Shown here piece after piece: positions 24,598-33,491 of a DNA stretch of 64,000 nucleotides (position 1 is its first letter; every line of letters starts with the position of its first letter). Source of the DNA: Actinomycetospora endophytica (lineage in GTDB: Bacteria; Actinomycetota; Actinomycetes; Mycobacteriales; Pseudonocardiaceae). The stretch spans positions 2,108,001 to 2,172,000 of the forward strand of contig NZ_JAJNDB010000001.1 in assembly GCF_021026375.1 (NCBI RefSeq). The letters are read 5' to 3'. Under the pieces are notes generated by a model. The model was not told where the DNA came from. It saw only the letters and a list, made by a program, of their open reading frames with translations, and searched no databases. The translations under genes and the position numbers were made by a program.

Positions 24598-25548
24598 TCA
24601 GCGGTGGCGGTCGGCCAGCGTGAGCAGGCGGCGCAGCCGGCCCGCCAGGGCGTCCTTGGACAACGGCGGGTCGGCGCGGGCGGCGAGGTCGGCCAGTCCG
24701 AGGTCGGGATGGGCCAGGCGCAGCCGTCCGGCCTCGGCGAGGGAGTCCGGCACCGCGACACCGGCCCGCTCCAGGGCCGTGAAGGCCTCCGCGACGGCGG
24801 CCCCGGCCCGGGACGCGGCGACCGTGGCGCGGGCGTCGTTGGCGGTCCCCGTCGTCGGTTCCCCCGCCGGCTCGTCCACCCTCGCCGCGGCTGCGGCGGC
24901 CCGCCCCCCGCAGGTCGTGAGCAGCAGCGTGACCTCGTCGGGGTCGGTCACGAGCACACGGGCGCCGGCCCCGTCGCGCCGGGTCCCGGCGCGCACCCCG
25001 AGGCGCAGTCCGAGCTCGGCGAGGGTCACGGCGGGGCCGGGAGCGGGGCAGTCGACGACGATGCCCGCGCCCTCGGGGGCGAGGTTGCCGCGCGCCAGCA
25101 GGGCCCCGCGCCACGTGGCGACCGCACCCGGCAGCGACCCGCCGGTGAGCCAGGCCGGCGGGGCGGCGAGCGCGCGGCCGCGGCCGTCGACGAGCCCGAG
25201 CCGGGCGGCCAGCGGGTCGTGCCCCGCCGCGGGGTCGTCCGCGTCGGGCATCTCCACCCGCCAGGCGTCGCGGTCGGCGTCGCCCTGGACCACCCCGTCG
25301 GTCGCCCCGATGCGCGTCAGCAGCGACACCAGGCGTGACGCGGCCTCGGGGGTGTCGAGCTCCGCGGTCAGGGTGCCCGCCGGGCCGGCGACGCGCGCCC
25401 AGCGCACGATCGCCGCGGCCTCGGCCCCGGCGTCGCGGTCGCGGGCGGGCGGGGCGACCCGGGCGAGCGCGGCGACGACCGCGCGGGACGCCGCGGAGCG
25501 CGGGGAGCCCACGGGCAGGGTCACGTGGTGCTGTCCGACCCGCCCCAT
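24598..25548 (-). CDS. WhiA-like sporulation regulator paralogue
   Basis: A 316-residue protein matching WhiA over its whole length. The centre has LGLVDGRGRALAAPPAWLTGG and ATWRGALLARGNLA, the LAGLIDADG-derived part; the C-terminus AGRLRLAHPDLGLADLAARA then DPPLSKDALAGRLRRLLTLAD is the WhiA helix-turn-helix. The N-terminus is shortened and Ala-rich compared with classical WhiA. The usual whiA neighbours (uvrC, rapZ/yvcJ, yvcK, gap) are absent, so this is probably a second copy. ATG 25548 has GGGAGG five bases upstream. Classical WhiA drives sporulation septation with WhiB. Confidence 0.78.
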   Translation of the reverse strand: MGRVGQHHVTLPVGSPRSAASRAVVAALARVAPPARDRDAGAEAAAIVRWARVAGPAGTLTAELDTPEAASRLVSLLTRIGATDGVVQGDADRDAWRVEMPDADDPAAGHDPLAARLGLVDGRGRALAAPPAWLTGGSLPGAVATWRGALLARGNLAPEGAGIVVDCPAPGPAVTLAELGLRLGVRAGTRRDGAGARVLVTDPDEVTLLLTTCGGRAAAAAARVDEPAGEPTTGTANDARATVAASRAGAAVAEAFTALERAGVAVPDSLAEAGRLRLAHPDLGLADLAARADPPLSKDALAGRLRRLLTLADRHR

Positions 25549-25918
25549 CGCACCTCCCGCAGCCGCGTGCCCGGACCCCTGTCCGGAACATCGCGGCAGC
25601 CTCACACATGGCAACGAACGACGGCCGACGGGGCTGCGTCCCACGCGAGGCCGTCAGGAATCGCCCGAAGGAGTCGACGCGCGATCCAGTGGGGCACGTG
25701 GGGGTGAGGACCTGCTCCGGAGTGCCACTGCGCTGCGCCGACCGAACGTGTCGTGTCGCTCGCGGCCGTCGCCCGGATCGGGCGCACCGGTCACCGGTAG
25801 GCGCCGGATCACCCGGACGGGCGATCACCCCTGCGTGCCGGTGGGGGATCGAGATCCACCACACCGCGCTCCCACGCCGCTATAACGCCCCGGAGGCGCT
25901 GCGAAGGGAGCCGGGCCG
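25549..25918. other. 370-bp divergent intergenic region
   Basis: Promoter space between the WhiA-like gene and the Clp-N gene. Open frames on either strand are short and compositionally unlike genes. TATAAC at 25881-25886 could be a -10 box for the plus-strand gene, whose GGGAG ribosome site is just before the ATG; no clear -35 box is seen. Confidence 0.4.
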
Positions 25919-26758
25919 ATGACCGTCACGCCGATCTTCGACGACCTCACCGCCCACGGCGCTGCCGTGGAGGATCCGGCGGCTCGCCGCACCATGGGCG
26001 GGGGCATCGTCGTCGCCCCGGCACGGCGCCCCTCCCCGGTGCCGCGGCCCGGTCCCGAGGACGCGACCGCGTTCGGACAGGGATGTCTCGACGACGACCG
26101 CCCCGCCGCCGCGACGATCGGTTCCCGGCCCGCGGACGATGTGCTGGTCGGGCTCGTCGAGGCCGCCCGCCGGGAGGTGGCGGTGCTCGGTCACGGCCGG
26201 GTCGGCACCGAGCACCTGTTGCTCGCCGTGGTGCGCGGGGGCGGCGAGGTCGGGCGGGCCTTCGGGCTCCGCCGGGCCGGCGCGGCGGTGATCGCCGCGG
26301 CGTGCGCCGACGGGCCCACCCCCGGCGAGCTGCTGGCGCCCGACGGCGCCGCGGGCCTCTCCACATCCGCCACGGCCGCGCTCGACCGGGCGCGGCGCCG
26401 CGCTGCGGCACACGGCCGCCCGTGCCGGCCGACCGACCTGGCGCTCGGTCTGCTCGAGGCCGGGCGCTCGGCGACCCTGCTCGCCGTGCTCGGCATCGAC
26501 CGTGACGATCTCGCCGACGTCCTCGGCCGTGAGGACCTCGCCCTGCCGGTCACGGCCCCGGCGCGCGCGGACGTCCGCCCGGACGTGCCCGCGCCGACGC
26601 CGGTCGGCACCGTCGCACCGGTCGCGCTCATGCTCCCGGGCGCACCGGTCGTCCCCGACGCGACGGCGCCGCTGCGGATCGGCCCGCCCCCGGGCTCGCC
26701 CGCCCTTCGTGGCGCGCGGGGGCGGGTCGATCGGCCGCGGCTCGACCGGCCGGCCTGA
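25919..26758 (+). CDS. Clp N-terminal-domain protein without an ATPase
   Basis: A 279-residue protein whose middle (about 78-215) consists of two Clp N repeats: AARREVAVLGHGRVGTEHLLLAVV (landmarks GHGRVGTEHLLLAV) and ALDRARRRAAAHGRPCRPTDLALGLLEAG (landmarks PCRPTDLALGLLE). In ClpC/ClpA these repeats bind substrates and adaptors, but no AAA+ domain follows here. The flanks are disordered and Pro-rich. Stand-alone Clp-N proteins occur in actinobacteria and might act as adaptors or decoys for ClpC; this is inference. GGGAG precedes ATG 25919. Confidence 0.8.
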   Translation: MTVTPIFDDLTAHGAAVEDPAARRTMGGGIVVAPARRPSPVPRPGPEDATAFGQGCLDDDRPAAATIGSRPADDVLVGLVEAARREVAVLGHGRVGTEHLLLAVVRGGGEVGRAFGLRRAGAAVIAAACADGPTPGELLAPDGAAGLSTSATAALDRARRRAAAHGRPCRPTDLALGLLEAGRSATLLAVLGIDRDDLADVLGREDLALPVTAPARADVRPDVPAPTPVGTVAPVALMLPGAPVVPDATAPLRIGPPPGSPALRGARGRVDRPRLDRPA

Positions 26759-26875
26759 CGCTCAGCCTGCCGACCAGCTCGTGATCACGTCGGTCGGGCC
26801 TCGAGTGCTGATGTCGATCTCCGGAACAACACGGGGCGACCTCTCGCCGCGATCACCGCCGGGCCGGCCCGACGC

Positions 26876-27076
26876 TCAGCCGCGGTAGGCCAGCAGGCGC
26901 ACCCCGAGCGTGGACTCGACGCGCTGGATCTCGGCCAGCTGCTCGCTGGAGAGCGCCGCGAAGGGGCTCTCGGCCTCGTAGGCGACGACGGGGGTGCCCA
27001 GCTGGTCCTCGAGGCGGCGCACGTCGCCGAGCGCGGTGTCGTCGAGGGTGGCGGGACGGAGCTCGGGTGCGGTCAT
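26876..27076 (-). CDS. Small conserved actinobacterial protein
   Basis: A 66-residue acidic protein, MTAPELRPATLDDTALGDVR followed by LEDQLGTPVVAYEAESPF and LSSEQLAEIQRVESTLGVRL. GGAGG stands seven bases before ATG 27076. The helix-strand-helix pattern (LEDxLG..VVAYE...LsxeQLaeiQ..E..LGVrLLAY) has an internal echo: both halves contain E-x-x-LG-x-x-(V/L)-(V/L)-AY. No family name recognised. It is upstream-adjacent to nothing obvious; the Lrp gene lies 130 bp away in the same direction. Confidence 0.6.
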   Translation of the reverse strand: MTAPELRPATLDDTALGDVRRLEDQLGTPVVAYEAESPFAALSSEQLAEIQRVESTLGVRLLAYRG

Positions 27077-27206
27077 GGTGGTTCCTCCGGTGATGCGCGA
27101 CACGGCAGCCGACATGTCAGTCGATACCCCTGCCGTCCCGTCGTGACGCCGGTCGCACGCGGGTCCCCCCGAGCGTGCGACCCGCTGCGCCGAGCGGCGG
27201 GTCGTG

Positions 27207-27695
27207 TCAGGCCTCCTCGCGCCGGCGACCGGCCCGGGGCAGTGCACGCACCAGGGGCAGCACCCGCGCCGGGACCCGCTCGGTCAGCGAGATCTCCGAC
27301 TGGGTTCGCTCCACCCCCGGGGACGCCAGCAGCTGCTGGATCACCCGCTCGAGATGGGCGTTCGACTGCGCGACCACCCGGCACCACAGATCGCCGTCCC
27401 CGGTGATGCTGTGCGCCTCGACGACCTCGGGTACGGACGCGAGGTGCTCGGCCACCGCGTCGAGACGCCCCTGCGCGATGTGCAGCGTGACGAACGCCAG
27501 CACCTCGTAGCCGAGCGCGGACGGTGACACCCGCGGGGCGAAACCGGTGATGACACCGGCCTCCTGCAGCCGCACGAACCGCGCCTGCACCGTGCCCCGC
27601 GCGACGCCGAGCGTGCGGGCGTGCTCGCGCAGGCCGACACGCGGGCGTTCGAGCAGGGCGAGCAGCAGCGCGCGGTCCAGGTCGTCGAGCGTCAC
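27207..27695 (-). CDS. Lrp/AsnC-family regulator
   Basis: A 162-residue Lrp/AsnC regulator: an N-terminal winged helix (LDDLDRALLLALLERPRVGL, then HARTLGVARGTVQARFVRLQ) and a C-terminal RAM domain (VLAFVTLHIAQGRL, EVVEAHSITGDGDLWCRVVA) that binds an amino acid or aromatic effector. It is divergent from the indolepyruvate:ferredoxin oxidoreductase, which it most likely controls, sensing an aromatic amino acid or its keto acid. A short palindrome lies 35 bp upstream of its start. Confidence 0.9.
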   Translation of the reverse strand: MTLDDLDRALLLALLERPRVGLREHARTLGVARGTVQARFVRLQEAGVITGFAPRVSPSALGYEVLAFVTLHIAQGRLDAVAEHLASVPEVVEAHSITGDGDLWCRVVAQSNAHLERVIQQLLASPGVERTQSEISLTERVPARVLPLVRALPRAGRRREEA

Positions 27696-27729
27696 CCGTG
27701 ACTCCTTCGTGAGCGGCCGCGCCCGGGCT

Positions 27730-27742
27730 GGTCCGTTGGACC
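27730..27742. promoter_or_regulatory. Palindrome in the Lrp / indolepyruvate oxidoreductase intergenic region
   Basis: GGTCC-GTT-GGACC, perfect five-base arms; a related TGGACCACTGG lies about 60 bp away near 27803. Repeated sites like these fit the octameric binding of Lrp regulators. Confidence 0.45.
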
Positions 27743-27932
27743 AGCGTGCTCGGCAGATCGAGCCTTCAACTGTACCAACGGCTCAACATCGCGATCTGAT
27801 GATGGACCACTGGTGAGTAGCTCGCTAGCTTTCGGATCCATCCGAGCAGTCCCGTCCGCCTGGACGTCGCTCGGCGGGGCGGTCCGGTGACCCCGGACCG
27901 CGTCGCCACGGTCCCGATCGGAGGTCGCCACC

Positions 27933-30900
27933 ATGACCCTCGAGCTTCCGCGCACCCGCCCCTCGGCCGTCCCCTCCGGCACGGCCCGCACGCCGATGAC
28001 GCTGCGCGACCGCTACACCGCCACGGACGGCCCCGTCGCGCTCACCGGGGTGCAGGCGCTCGTCCGCCTCCCGCTCGACCAGCGCCGCGCCGACGCGGCC
28101 GCGGGCCTGCGCACGGGCGGCTACGTGTCCGGGTACGAGGGCTCACCGCTGGCGGGCTACGACCTGGAGCTCCTCCGGAACCGGGACCTGCTGGACGCGC
28201 ACGGCGTCGTCGTCGCCCCCGGGCTGAACGAGGAGATCGCCCTCACCGCGGTGCAGGGCACCCAGCTCGCCCCGGCCACCGGCGCCCTGCGCGACGACGC
28301 CGCCGACGGCATCACCGGCTACTGGTACGGCAAGGCCCCGGGCCTCGACCGCGCCACCGACGCCCTGCGCCACGCCAACCTCGCGGGCACCTCCGCCCAC
28401 GGGGGCGCGCTCGCGATCGTGGGCGACGACCCGGCCGCGAAGTCCTCCTCGGTGCCCTGTGCCTCCGAGGCGGCGCTCGCCGACATGGCCGTGCCGGTGC
28501 TCTACCCGGCCGACGTCCAGGACGTCCTCGACCTCGGCCGCCACGCCGTGGAGCTCTCCCGGATCTCCGGGTGCTGGGTCGGGTTCAAGATGGTGACCGC
28601 CGTAGCCGACGGATCCGGCACCGCGTGGGTGGCGCCGGACCGGATCGTGCCGATCACCCCCGACCTCGAGATCGACGGCAAACCGTTCCACCACGAGCCG
28701 CACGCCAAGCTGCTCGGCCCGCGCCTGGGCCCGCTGGAGCGCGACCTGCACCGCGCCCGCCTCGTCCTCGCCCGCCGCTACGCCGCGGCCAACGGGCTGA
28801 ACACCGTCATCGGGCGTGGTCCGGCGCGGATCGGGATCGTCGCCGGCGGGAAGAGCTGGCTCGACCTGCGCCAGGCACTGTCCGCCCTCGGTCTCGACGA
28901 CGACGAGCTCGCCGCCCGCGGCGTCCGGCTGCTGCGCGTCGGGATGCCCTGGCCGCTGGAGCCCGGCGTCGTCGACCACTTCGCCGACGGCCTCGACGAG
29001 ATCGTCGTCGTCGAGGAGAAGCGCGCGTTCCTCGAGACCCAGATCAAGGAGCGGCTCTACGGCCGGCCCGGTGTGCCCGCCGTGCACGGCAAGACCGACC
29101 CGTCCGGCGCGCCGCTGTTCGCCGTGCACGGGGATCTCGACCCCGACGCCGTCGCCCTGGGCGTCTCCCGCCGGCTGCTGGACCGGTCCGGCCCGTCGAT
29201 GCCGTCGGTCGTCGCCTGGGACGAGCGCCGTCGCAACCGCCGCACGCGCATCGACCTGCCGATCGCGGGCGCGAACCGCCAGCCGTTCTACTGCTCGGGC
29301 TGCCCGCACAACACCTCGACGACGTCGGCACCCGAGGGCTCCCTGGTCGGCGCGGGCATCGGCTGCCACACCATGGTCATGCTCATGCCCGAGGGCCAGG
29401 TCGGCGACGTCACCGGGCTGACCCAGATGGGCGGCGAGGGCGCGCACTGGCTGGGCACCCAGCCGTTCGCCGACCCCGCGAAGGCCTCTCACTGGGTGCA
29501 GAACATGGGCGACGGCACCTTCCACCACTCCGGCAGCCTCGCCGTCCGCGCGGCCGTCGCGGCGGGCGCGCACATGACCTTCCGCCTGCTCCACAACGGC
29601 GCCGCGGCGATGACCGGCGGGCAGGACGCGGTCGGGGCGCTCCCGATGCCCGCGCTGGTCCGGGTCCTGCTCGACGAGGGCGTCGCCCGAGTGATCATCA
29701 CGACGGAGGACACCGGCCGCTACCGACGTGTGCGCCTGGCCAAGGGCGTCGTCGTGTGGGACCGCTCGCGCATCGAGGAGGCGCAGCAGACCCTCGCCGA
29801 CACCCCCGGCGTCACGGTCCTGATCCACGACCAGGAGTGCGCCGCCCAGAAGCGCCGCAAGCGCAAGCGCGGCACCCTGGCCGACCCGACCACCCGCGTC
29901 GTCATCAACGAGCGGGTCTGCGAGGGCTGCGGCGACTGCGGGCAGACGTCGAACTGTCTCTCGGTCACCCCGGTCGACTCCGAGTTCGGCCGCAAGACCC
30001 GCATCCACCAGGCGTCCTGCAACAAGGACTACTCCTGCCTCGAGGGCGACTGCCCGGCGTTCACCGTCGTCGAGCCGGGAACCGCGCCGAAGGGTGCAGA
30101 CGTCGAGCCGCTGGACGCCGCGGTGCTGCCGCGGCCGGGCAGGACGGTTCCCGACGACGCCGTCGTCCGGCTCGCGGGCATCGGCGGCACCGGGGTCACG
30201 ACGATCTCCCAGGTCCTCGCGGCCGCCGCCCGGATCGAGGGCAGGCCCACCCGCGGGCTCGACCAGACCGGGCTCGCGCAGAAGGGCGGCGCCGTCGTCT
30301 CCGACGTCAAGCTCGGTGCCGCCGAGATCGCCGGCCGCGCCGCGGCGGGGGAGTGCGACCTCTACCTCGGCGCCGACCTCCTCGTCGCCGCCGACCCGGC
30401 GAACCTCGCGGCCGCCTCGCCGGAGCGCACGGTCGCCGTCGTGTCCAGCGCGAAGATCCCGACGGGCGACCAGGTCGTCGACCCGACCGTCTCCTACCCG
30501 CCGGTCGACGCCGTCCTCGGGCGGATCCGGTCGTCGGTGCGCGCCGACGTCGGCGCGGTGCTCGACGCCCGGGCGCTCGCCGAGGCGCTGTTCTCCGACG
30601 ACCAGTTCGCGCTGTCCCTGCTGCTCGGTGCCGCCCACCAGCTGGGTGCGCTGCCGCTGTCCGCCGAGTCGGTGGAGGCGGCGTTCGAGCTCAACGGGGC
30701 CGCCGTGGCGAAGAACGTCCAGGCGTTCCGGCGCGGCCGCCAGTCGGTGGCGGATCCTGCGGGGTTCGCCGCGGTAGTGGAGTCGGCGACCCGTCCGGCT
30801 GTGGACGGCGTCCCCGGGCTCACGACGGCGGGTGCGGCGGCCGCCGCGGGCATCGTCGCCTCGATCGGCGCGCCCGAGGGTTCGGAGCTCGCGCGGCTCG

Positions 30901-31475
30901 TCGGGATCCGGGTGCCCGAGCTGGTCGCCTACCAGGACGCGGCGTACGCCCGCTCGTACGCGGACGTGATCCGGGGGCTCGTCGCCGCCGATGCGGCGCT
31001 GGCCGAGGCGGTCGCGGTGGGCCTGCACAAGTTCATGGCCTACAAGGACGAGTACGAGGTGGCGCGGCTGTCCACCGACCCGGCGTTCTCGGCGGGCGTG
31101 CGGGCGGAGTTCGGGTCGGACGCGCGGATCTCGTGGAAGCTGCACCCGCCGTCGTTGCGGGCGATGGGGCTGCGCCACAAGCTCACGCTCGGTCCGTGGT
31201 TCCGACCGGCCTACTCGACGCTGCACGCGATGCGGCGGCTGCGGGGGACGCCTCTCGACCCCTTCGGCCGCGCCGAGGTGCGCCGGGTCGAGCGGGCGCT
31301 GGTGGAGGAGTACCGGGCGCTGGTGCCGCGGTTGGTCGCGATGGCCGCCGAGGGCGACGTCGAGCGCGCGGTCCGGATCGCCGCGCTGCCCGACATGGTC
31401 CGGGGCTACGAGGGCGTCAAGCTCGCGAACGTCGCGCGCTACCGGGAGGTGCTGGGCGCCGAGCTTCGCGCGTAG
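27933..31475 (+). CDS. Indolepyruvate ferredoxin oxidoreductase, fused alpha and beta parts
   Basis: A 1180-residue enzyme decarboxylating aryl pyruvates (indolepyruvate, phenylpyruvate) to aryl-acetyl-CoA and passing electrons to ferredoxin. The N-terminal pyrimidine-binding part has GYVSGYEGSPLAGYD; the TPP pyrophosphate-binding part (about 460-560) has GGEGAHWLGTQPF and NMGDGTFHHSG; two cysteine clusters follow, CEGCGDCGQTSNC near 663 and CNKDYSCLEGDC near 700; the gamma-type domain starts near 750 with GIGGTGVTTISQVL. This single-chain form is the one found in aerobes. ATG 27933 has GGAGG upstream. It is divergent from an Lrp regulator and ends at a strong hairpin. Confidence 0.92.
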   Translation: MTLELPRTRPSAVPSGTARTPMTLRDRYTATDGPVALTGVQALVRLPLDQRRADAAAGLRTGGYVSGYEGSPLAGYDLELLRNRDLLDAHGVVVAPGLNEEIALTAVQGTQLAPATGALRDDAADGITGYWYGKAPGLDRATDALRHANLAGTSAHGGALAIVGDDPAAKSSSVPCASEAALADMAVPVLYPADVQDVLDLGRHAVELSRISGCWVGFKMVTAVADGSGTAWVAPDRIVPITPDLEIDGKPFHHEPHAKLLGPRLGPLERDLHRARLVLARRYAAANGLNTVIGRGPARIGIVAGGKSWLDLRQALSALGLDDDELAARGVRLLRVGMPWPLEPGVVDHFADGLDEIVVVEEKRAFLETQIKERLYGRPGVPAVHGKTDPSGAPLFAVHGDLDPDAVALGVSRRLLDRSGPSMPSVVAWDERRRNRRTRIDLPIAGANRQPFYCSGCPHNTSTTSAPEGSLVGAGIGCHTMVMLMPEGQVGDVTGLTQMGGEGAHWLGTQPFADPAKASHWVQNMGDGTFHHSGSLAVRAAVAAGAHMTFRLLHNGAAAMTGGQDAVGALPMPALVRVLLDEGVARVIITTEDTGRYRRVRLAKGVVVWDRSRIEEAQQTLADTPGVTVLIHDQECAAQKRRKRKRGTLADPTTRVVINERVCEGCGDCGQTSNCLSVTPVDSEFGRKTRIHQASCNKDYSCLEGDCPAFTVVEPGTAPKGADVEPLDAAVLPRPGRTVPDDAVVRLAGIGGTGVTTISQVLAAAARIEGRPTRGLDQTGLAQKGGAVVSDVKLGAAEIAGRAAAGECDLYLGADLLVAADPANLAAASPERTVAVVSSAKIPTGDQVVDPTVSYPPVDAVLGRIRSSVRADVGAVLDARALAEALFSDDQFALSLLLGAAHQLGALPLSAESVEAAFELNGAAVAKNVQAFRRGRQSVADPAGFAAVVESATRPAVDGVPGLTTAGAAAAAGIVASIGAPEGSELARLVGIRVPELVAYQDAAYARSYADVIRGLVAADAALAEAVAVGLHKFMAYKDEYEVARLSTDPAFSAGVRAEFGSDARISWKLHPPSLRAMGLRHKLTLGPWFRPAYSTLHAMRRLRGTPLDPFGRAEVRRVERALVEEYRALVPRLVAMAAEGDVERAVRIAALPDMVRGYEGVKLANVARYREVLGAELRA

Positions 31476-31480
31476 CGCAT

Positions 31481-31520
31481 GTGCGTGTGTTTCCGTGCTA
31501 GGGCACGGAAACGCACGCAC
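31481..31520. terminator. Bidirectional hairpin, family 2
   Basis: GTGCGTGTGTTTCCGTGC and GCACGGAAACGCACGCAC form 18-base arms with one mismatch and a four-base loop. The oxidoreductase stop is just outside; the esterase stop lies inside the right half. The same arm sequence GTGCGTGCGTTTCCGTG recurs at 63862. Confidence 0.8.
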
Positions 31521-32841
31521 GAGCGCCGCGCGCGAACTCCAGCCAGCGGGCCCGCATCGCCCGGGACACCGGCTCGACGTCGTCGTCCCACGACGCCCCG
31601 GCCAGCATCGGGGCCTGCTCCCACGCGGCGCGGTTGCCGAACACGAACGGCAGGTCGATCGCGTGGCAGGCGCCGAGCCCGCTCTCGGGAGCGCCCCAGG
31701 CGAAGCGGTAGCTGCTCACCGTGGTCCCGGCGGCCGCGGCGCGGGTCGCCAACCGGTCCGCGGGCCCGGCGAACACGCGGCGCGTGGCGATCCGTGAACC
31801 GAGGTCGATCAGGGAGCCGAGCGGGCCGTCCCCGAGGCGGCGCAGCGGCGGCGCGATCCGGATGAAGGTGTTCGCCTCGTCCGCCGTCGTCCCGACGATC
31901 ATCGGGTGGTCGGAGTGGGCGGCGGCCACCCACGGGTCGTCGGCCGGGACGCCGATCAGCGGCGCGACGCCCGCCACCGGGGCGAACGCGGGCGAGGAGT
32001 TCACCCCGCCGGGCCCGGCGTGGCGCACCATCGTGCGCTTCTGGGCGCGCAGCAGGGTCCCGACGTCGACCGTGCGCGGGTCGGCGCCCGGACCGGCGAT
32101 CCCGCGCAACGCATCGACGACGAACCCGGCGACCCGCGCCGCCGAGCGCTCGGTGCCCAGGCCCAGACCGAGCTGGCCGCTCTGCAGGATCACGCGGGCG
32201 AAGAGCGGCCGGTAGGCGGGGACGCTCATCAGGCAGGTGATGGCGTGCGCGCCGGCCGACTCGCCCATCAGCGTCACCGCCGACGGGTCACCGCCGAAGG
32301 CCGCCACGTGGTCGCGGATCCAGACCAGGGCGGCGGCGAGGTCGAGCAGGCCGAGGTTGCCGGGCGAGACGCCGGCCGAGCGGAGCCAGCCGAGGATCCC
32401 GAGCCGGTAGCCGAGGCTCACCGTCACCACCCGGCCCTCGCGGACCAGGCGCGCGGTGTCGTACCAGGCCAGCGAGGGGGCGCCGATGACGTAGGCCCCG
32501 CCGTGGATCCACACCAGCACCGGCAGCCGGTCGTCGGGCGTGGCGTCCAGCGGAGCCCGCACCGTCGCCGTCAGGCAGTCCTCGTCCTGACCCAGCGTCG
32601 CGGACTCGGACGGCCCCGCGACGTCGCCCATCCGCGACGCCAGCTGCGGGCACTGCGGCGCCGGGGTGCGGGCGTCGCGGACGTCGGTCCAGGGTTGCTC
32701 GGGCTCGGGCGGGGCGAAGCGGTCGGCGCGGGCGTAGCGCAGACCGAGGAACTCGACGACGTCGCCGTCGGCGTGCACGCGACCGCGGACCGCCCCCGAG
32801 GGGGTGTCCACGACCACCGGCTCGCCCGCGCTCGGCGTCAC
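31498..32841 (-). CDS. Type-B carboxylesterase
   Basis: A 447-residue alpha/beta hydrolase of the carboxylesterase/cholinesterase family. Seen are VDTPSGAVRGRV and FLGLRYARADRFAPPEP at the N-terminus, QDEDCLTATVRAP, oxyanion-hole VWIHGGAYVIG, and the nucleophile elbow TLMGESAGAH; the Glu and His of the triad are likely in TTADEANTF and ACHAIDLPFVFG. Bacterial relatives (PnbA-like) hydrolyse short-chain esters. The GTG start overlaps the stop of the upstream membrane-protein gene by GTGA. The last residues (ACVSVP) are read from the hairpin at 31481-31520. Confidence 0.88.
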   Translation of the reverse strand: MTPSAGEPVVVDTPSGAVRGRVHADGDVVEFLGLRYARADRFAPPEPEQPWTDVRDARTPAPQCPQLASRMGDVAGPSESATLGQDEDCLTATVRAPLDATPDDRLPVLVWIHGGAYVIGAPSLAWYDTARLVREGRVVTVSLGYRLGILGWLRSAGVSPGNLGLLDLAAALVWIRDHVAAFGGDPSAVTLMGESAGAHAITCLMSVPAYRPLFARVILQSGQLGLGLGTERSAARVAGFVVDALRGIAGPGADPRTVDVGTLLRAQKRTMVRHAGPGGVNSSPAFAPVAGVAPLIGVPADDPWVAAAHSDHPMIVGTTADEANTFIRIAPPLRRLGDGPLGSLIDLGSRIATRRVFAGPADRLATRAAAAGTTVSSYRFAWGAPESGLGACHAIDLPFVFGNRAAWEQAPMLAGASWDDDVEPVSRAMRARWLEFARGARACVSVP

Positions 32842-33491
32842 CGGCGGCTCCCGTCCGAGCCGCCGTGGGTGTCGGTCTCGGGCTCGGCGCCGCCACCGTG
32901 CGGGATGCGGGAGGTGCGGGCCTCGTCGTCCTCGTCGTCGTCACGCTCGATGACGTGGCCGTCCTCGTCGTCCGCGTGGGCGGCCTCGGCCTCACGGGCG
33001 CGGCGGTCGGCCTGGTAGCGCTGGTAGGCCATCTCCTCCTCGTCGTACCCGGTGCCGTCGTCCTGGTCCGCGGGAGCCTGGTCGTAGTCGAAGTACTCGC
33101 TGAACTCGGCGTCCACGATGTCCTCGTCGTGGTCGTGGTTCTCGTACGTCGTCGTGGCGTCGTCGGTCGACGTCGAGTGGGTCACGTACTCGTCGTCGTC
33201 GACCGCCTCGCCGTCTTCGGGTTCACCCCACGGGTCGGCGCGCAGCCGGGCCTCGTCGTGCTCGAGCTGCTCGCGGGTGCGCTGACCGAGGTAGAGCGCC
33301 CCGCCCGCGAGGACGCACAGGACGCCGAAGACGGCGATCCCCGCCGAATGCATGAGCAGGGCGGTGAGGAGTCCGACCGCGCCGAAACCGGCCCAGACGA
33401 TCGCGACGATCACGAGCTTGGGCAGCCGCTCCTCCCCCGTCGCGTACCCGAGCGGGTCGACGAGGTCGTCGTGATCGTCGGCGCGGGTCAT
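32838..33491 (-). CDS. Two-helix membrane protein with an acidic repetitive tail
   Basis: A 217-residue protein. Two transmembrane helices (about 25-70: [21 protein letters not shown] and [17 protein letters not shown]) are followed by a 140-residue cytoplasmic or exterior tail extremely rich in Asp and Glu ([35 protein letters not shown]), probably disordered. ATG 33491 overlaps the pyrophosphatase stop by ATGA and the gene's own stop overlaps the esterase start, so it is the middle gene of a tightly coupled trio. The tail could bind divalent cations. No family recognised. Confidence 0.75.
   Translation of the reverse strand: MTRADDHDDLVDPLGYATGEERLPKLVIVAIVWAGFGAVGLLTALLMHSAGIAVFGVLCVLAGGALYLGQRTREQLEHDEARLRADPWGEPEDGEAVDDDEYVTHSTSTDDATTTYENHDHDEDIVDAEFSEYFDYDQAPADQDDGTGYDEEEMAYQRYQADRRAREAEAAHADDEDGHVIERDDDEDDEARTSRIPHGGGAEPETDTHGGSDGSRR

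Noticed and set aside
28143..31520. A minus-strand open frame of more than 1,100 codons opposite the indolepyruvate oxidoreductase
   Set aside because: The plus strand has all catalytic motifs; the antisense frame is Arg/Val/Asp-rich shadow sequence.
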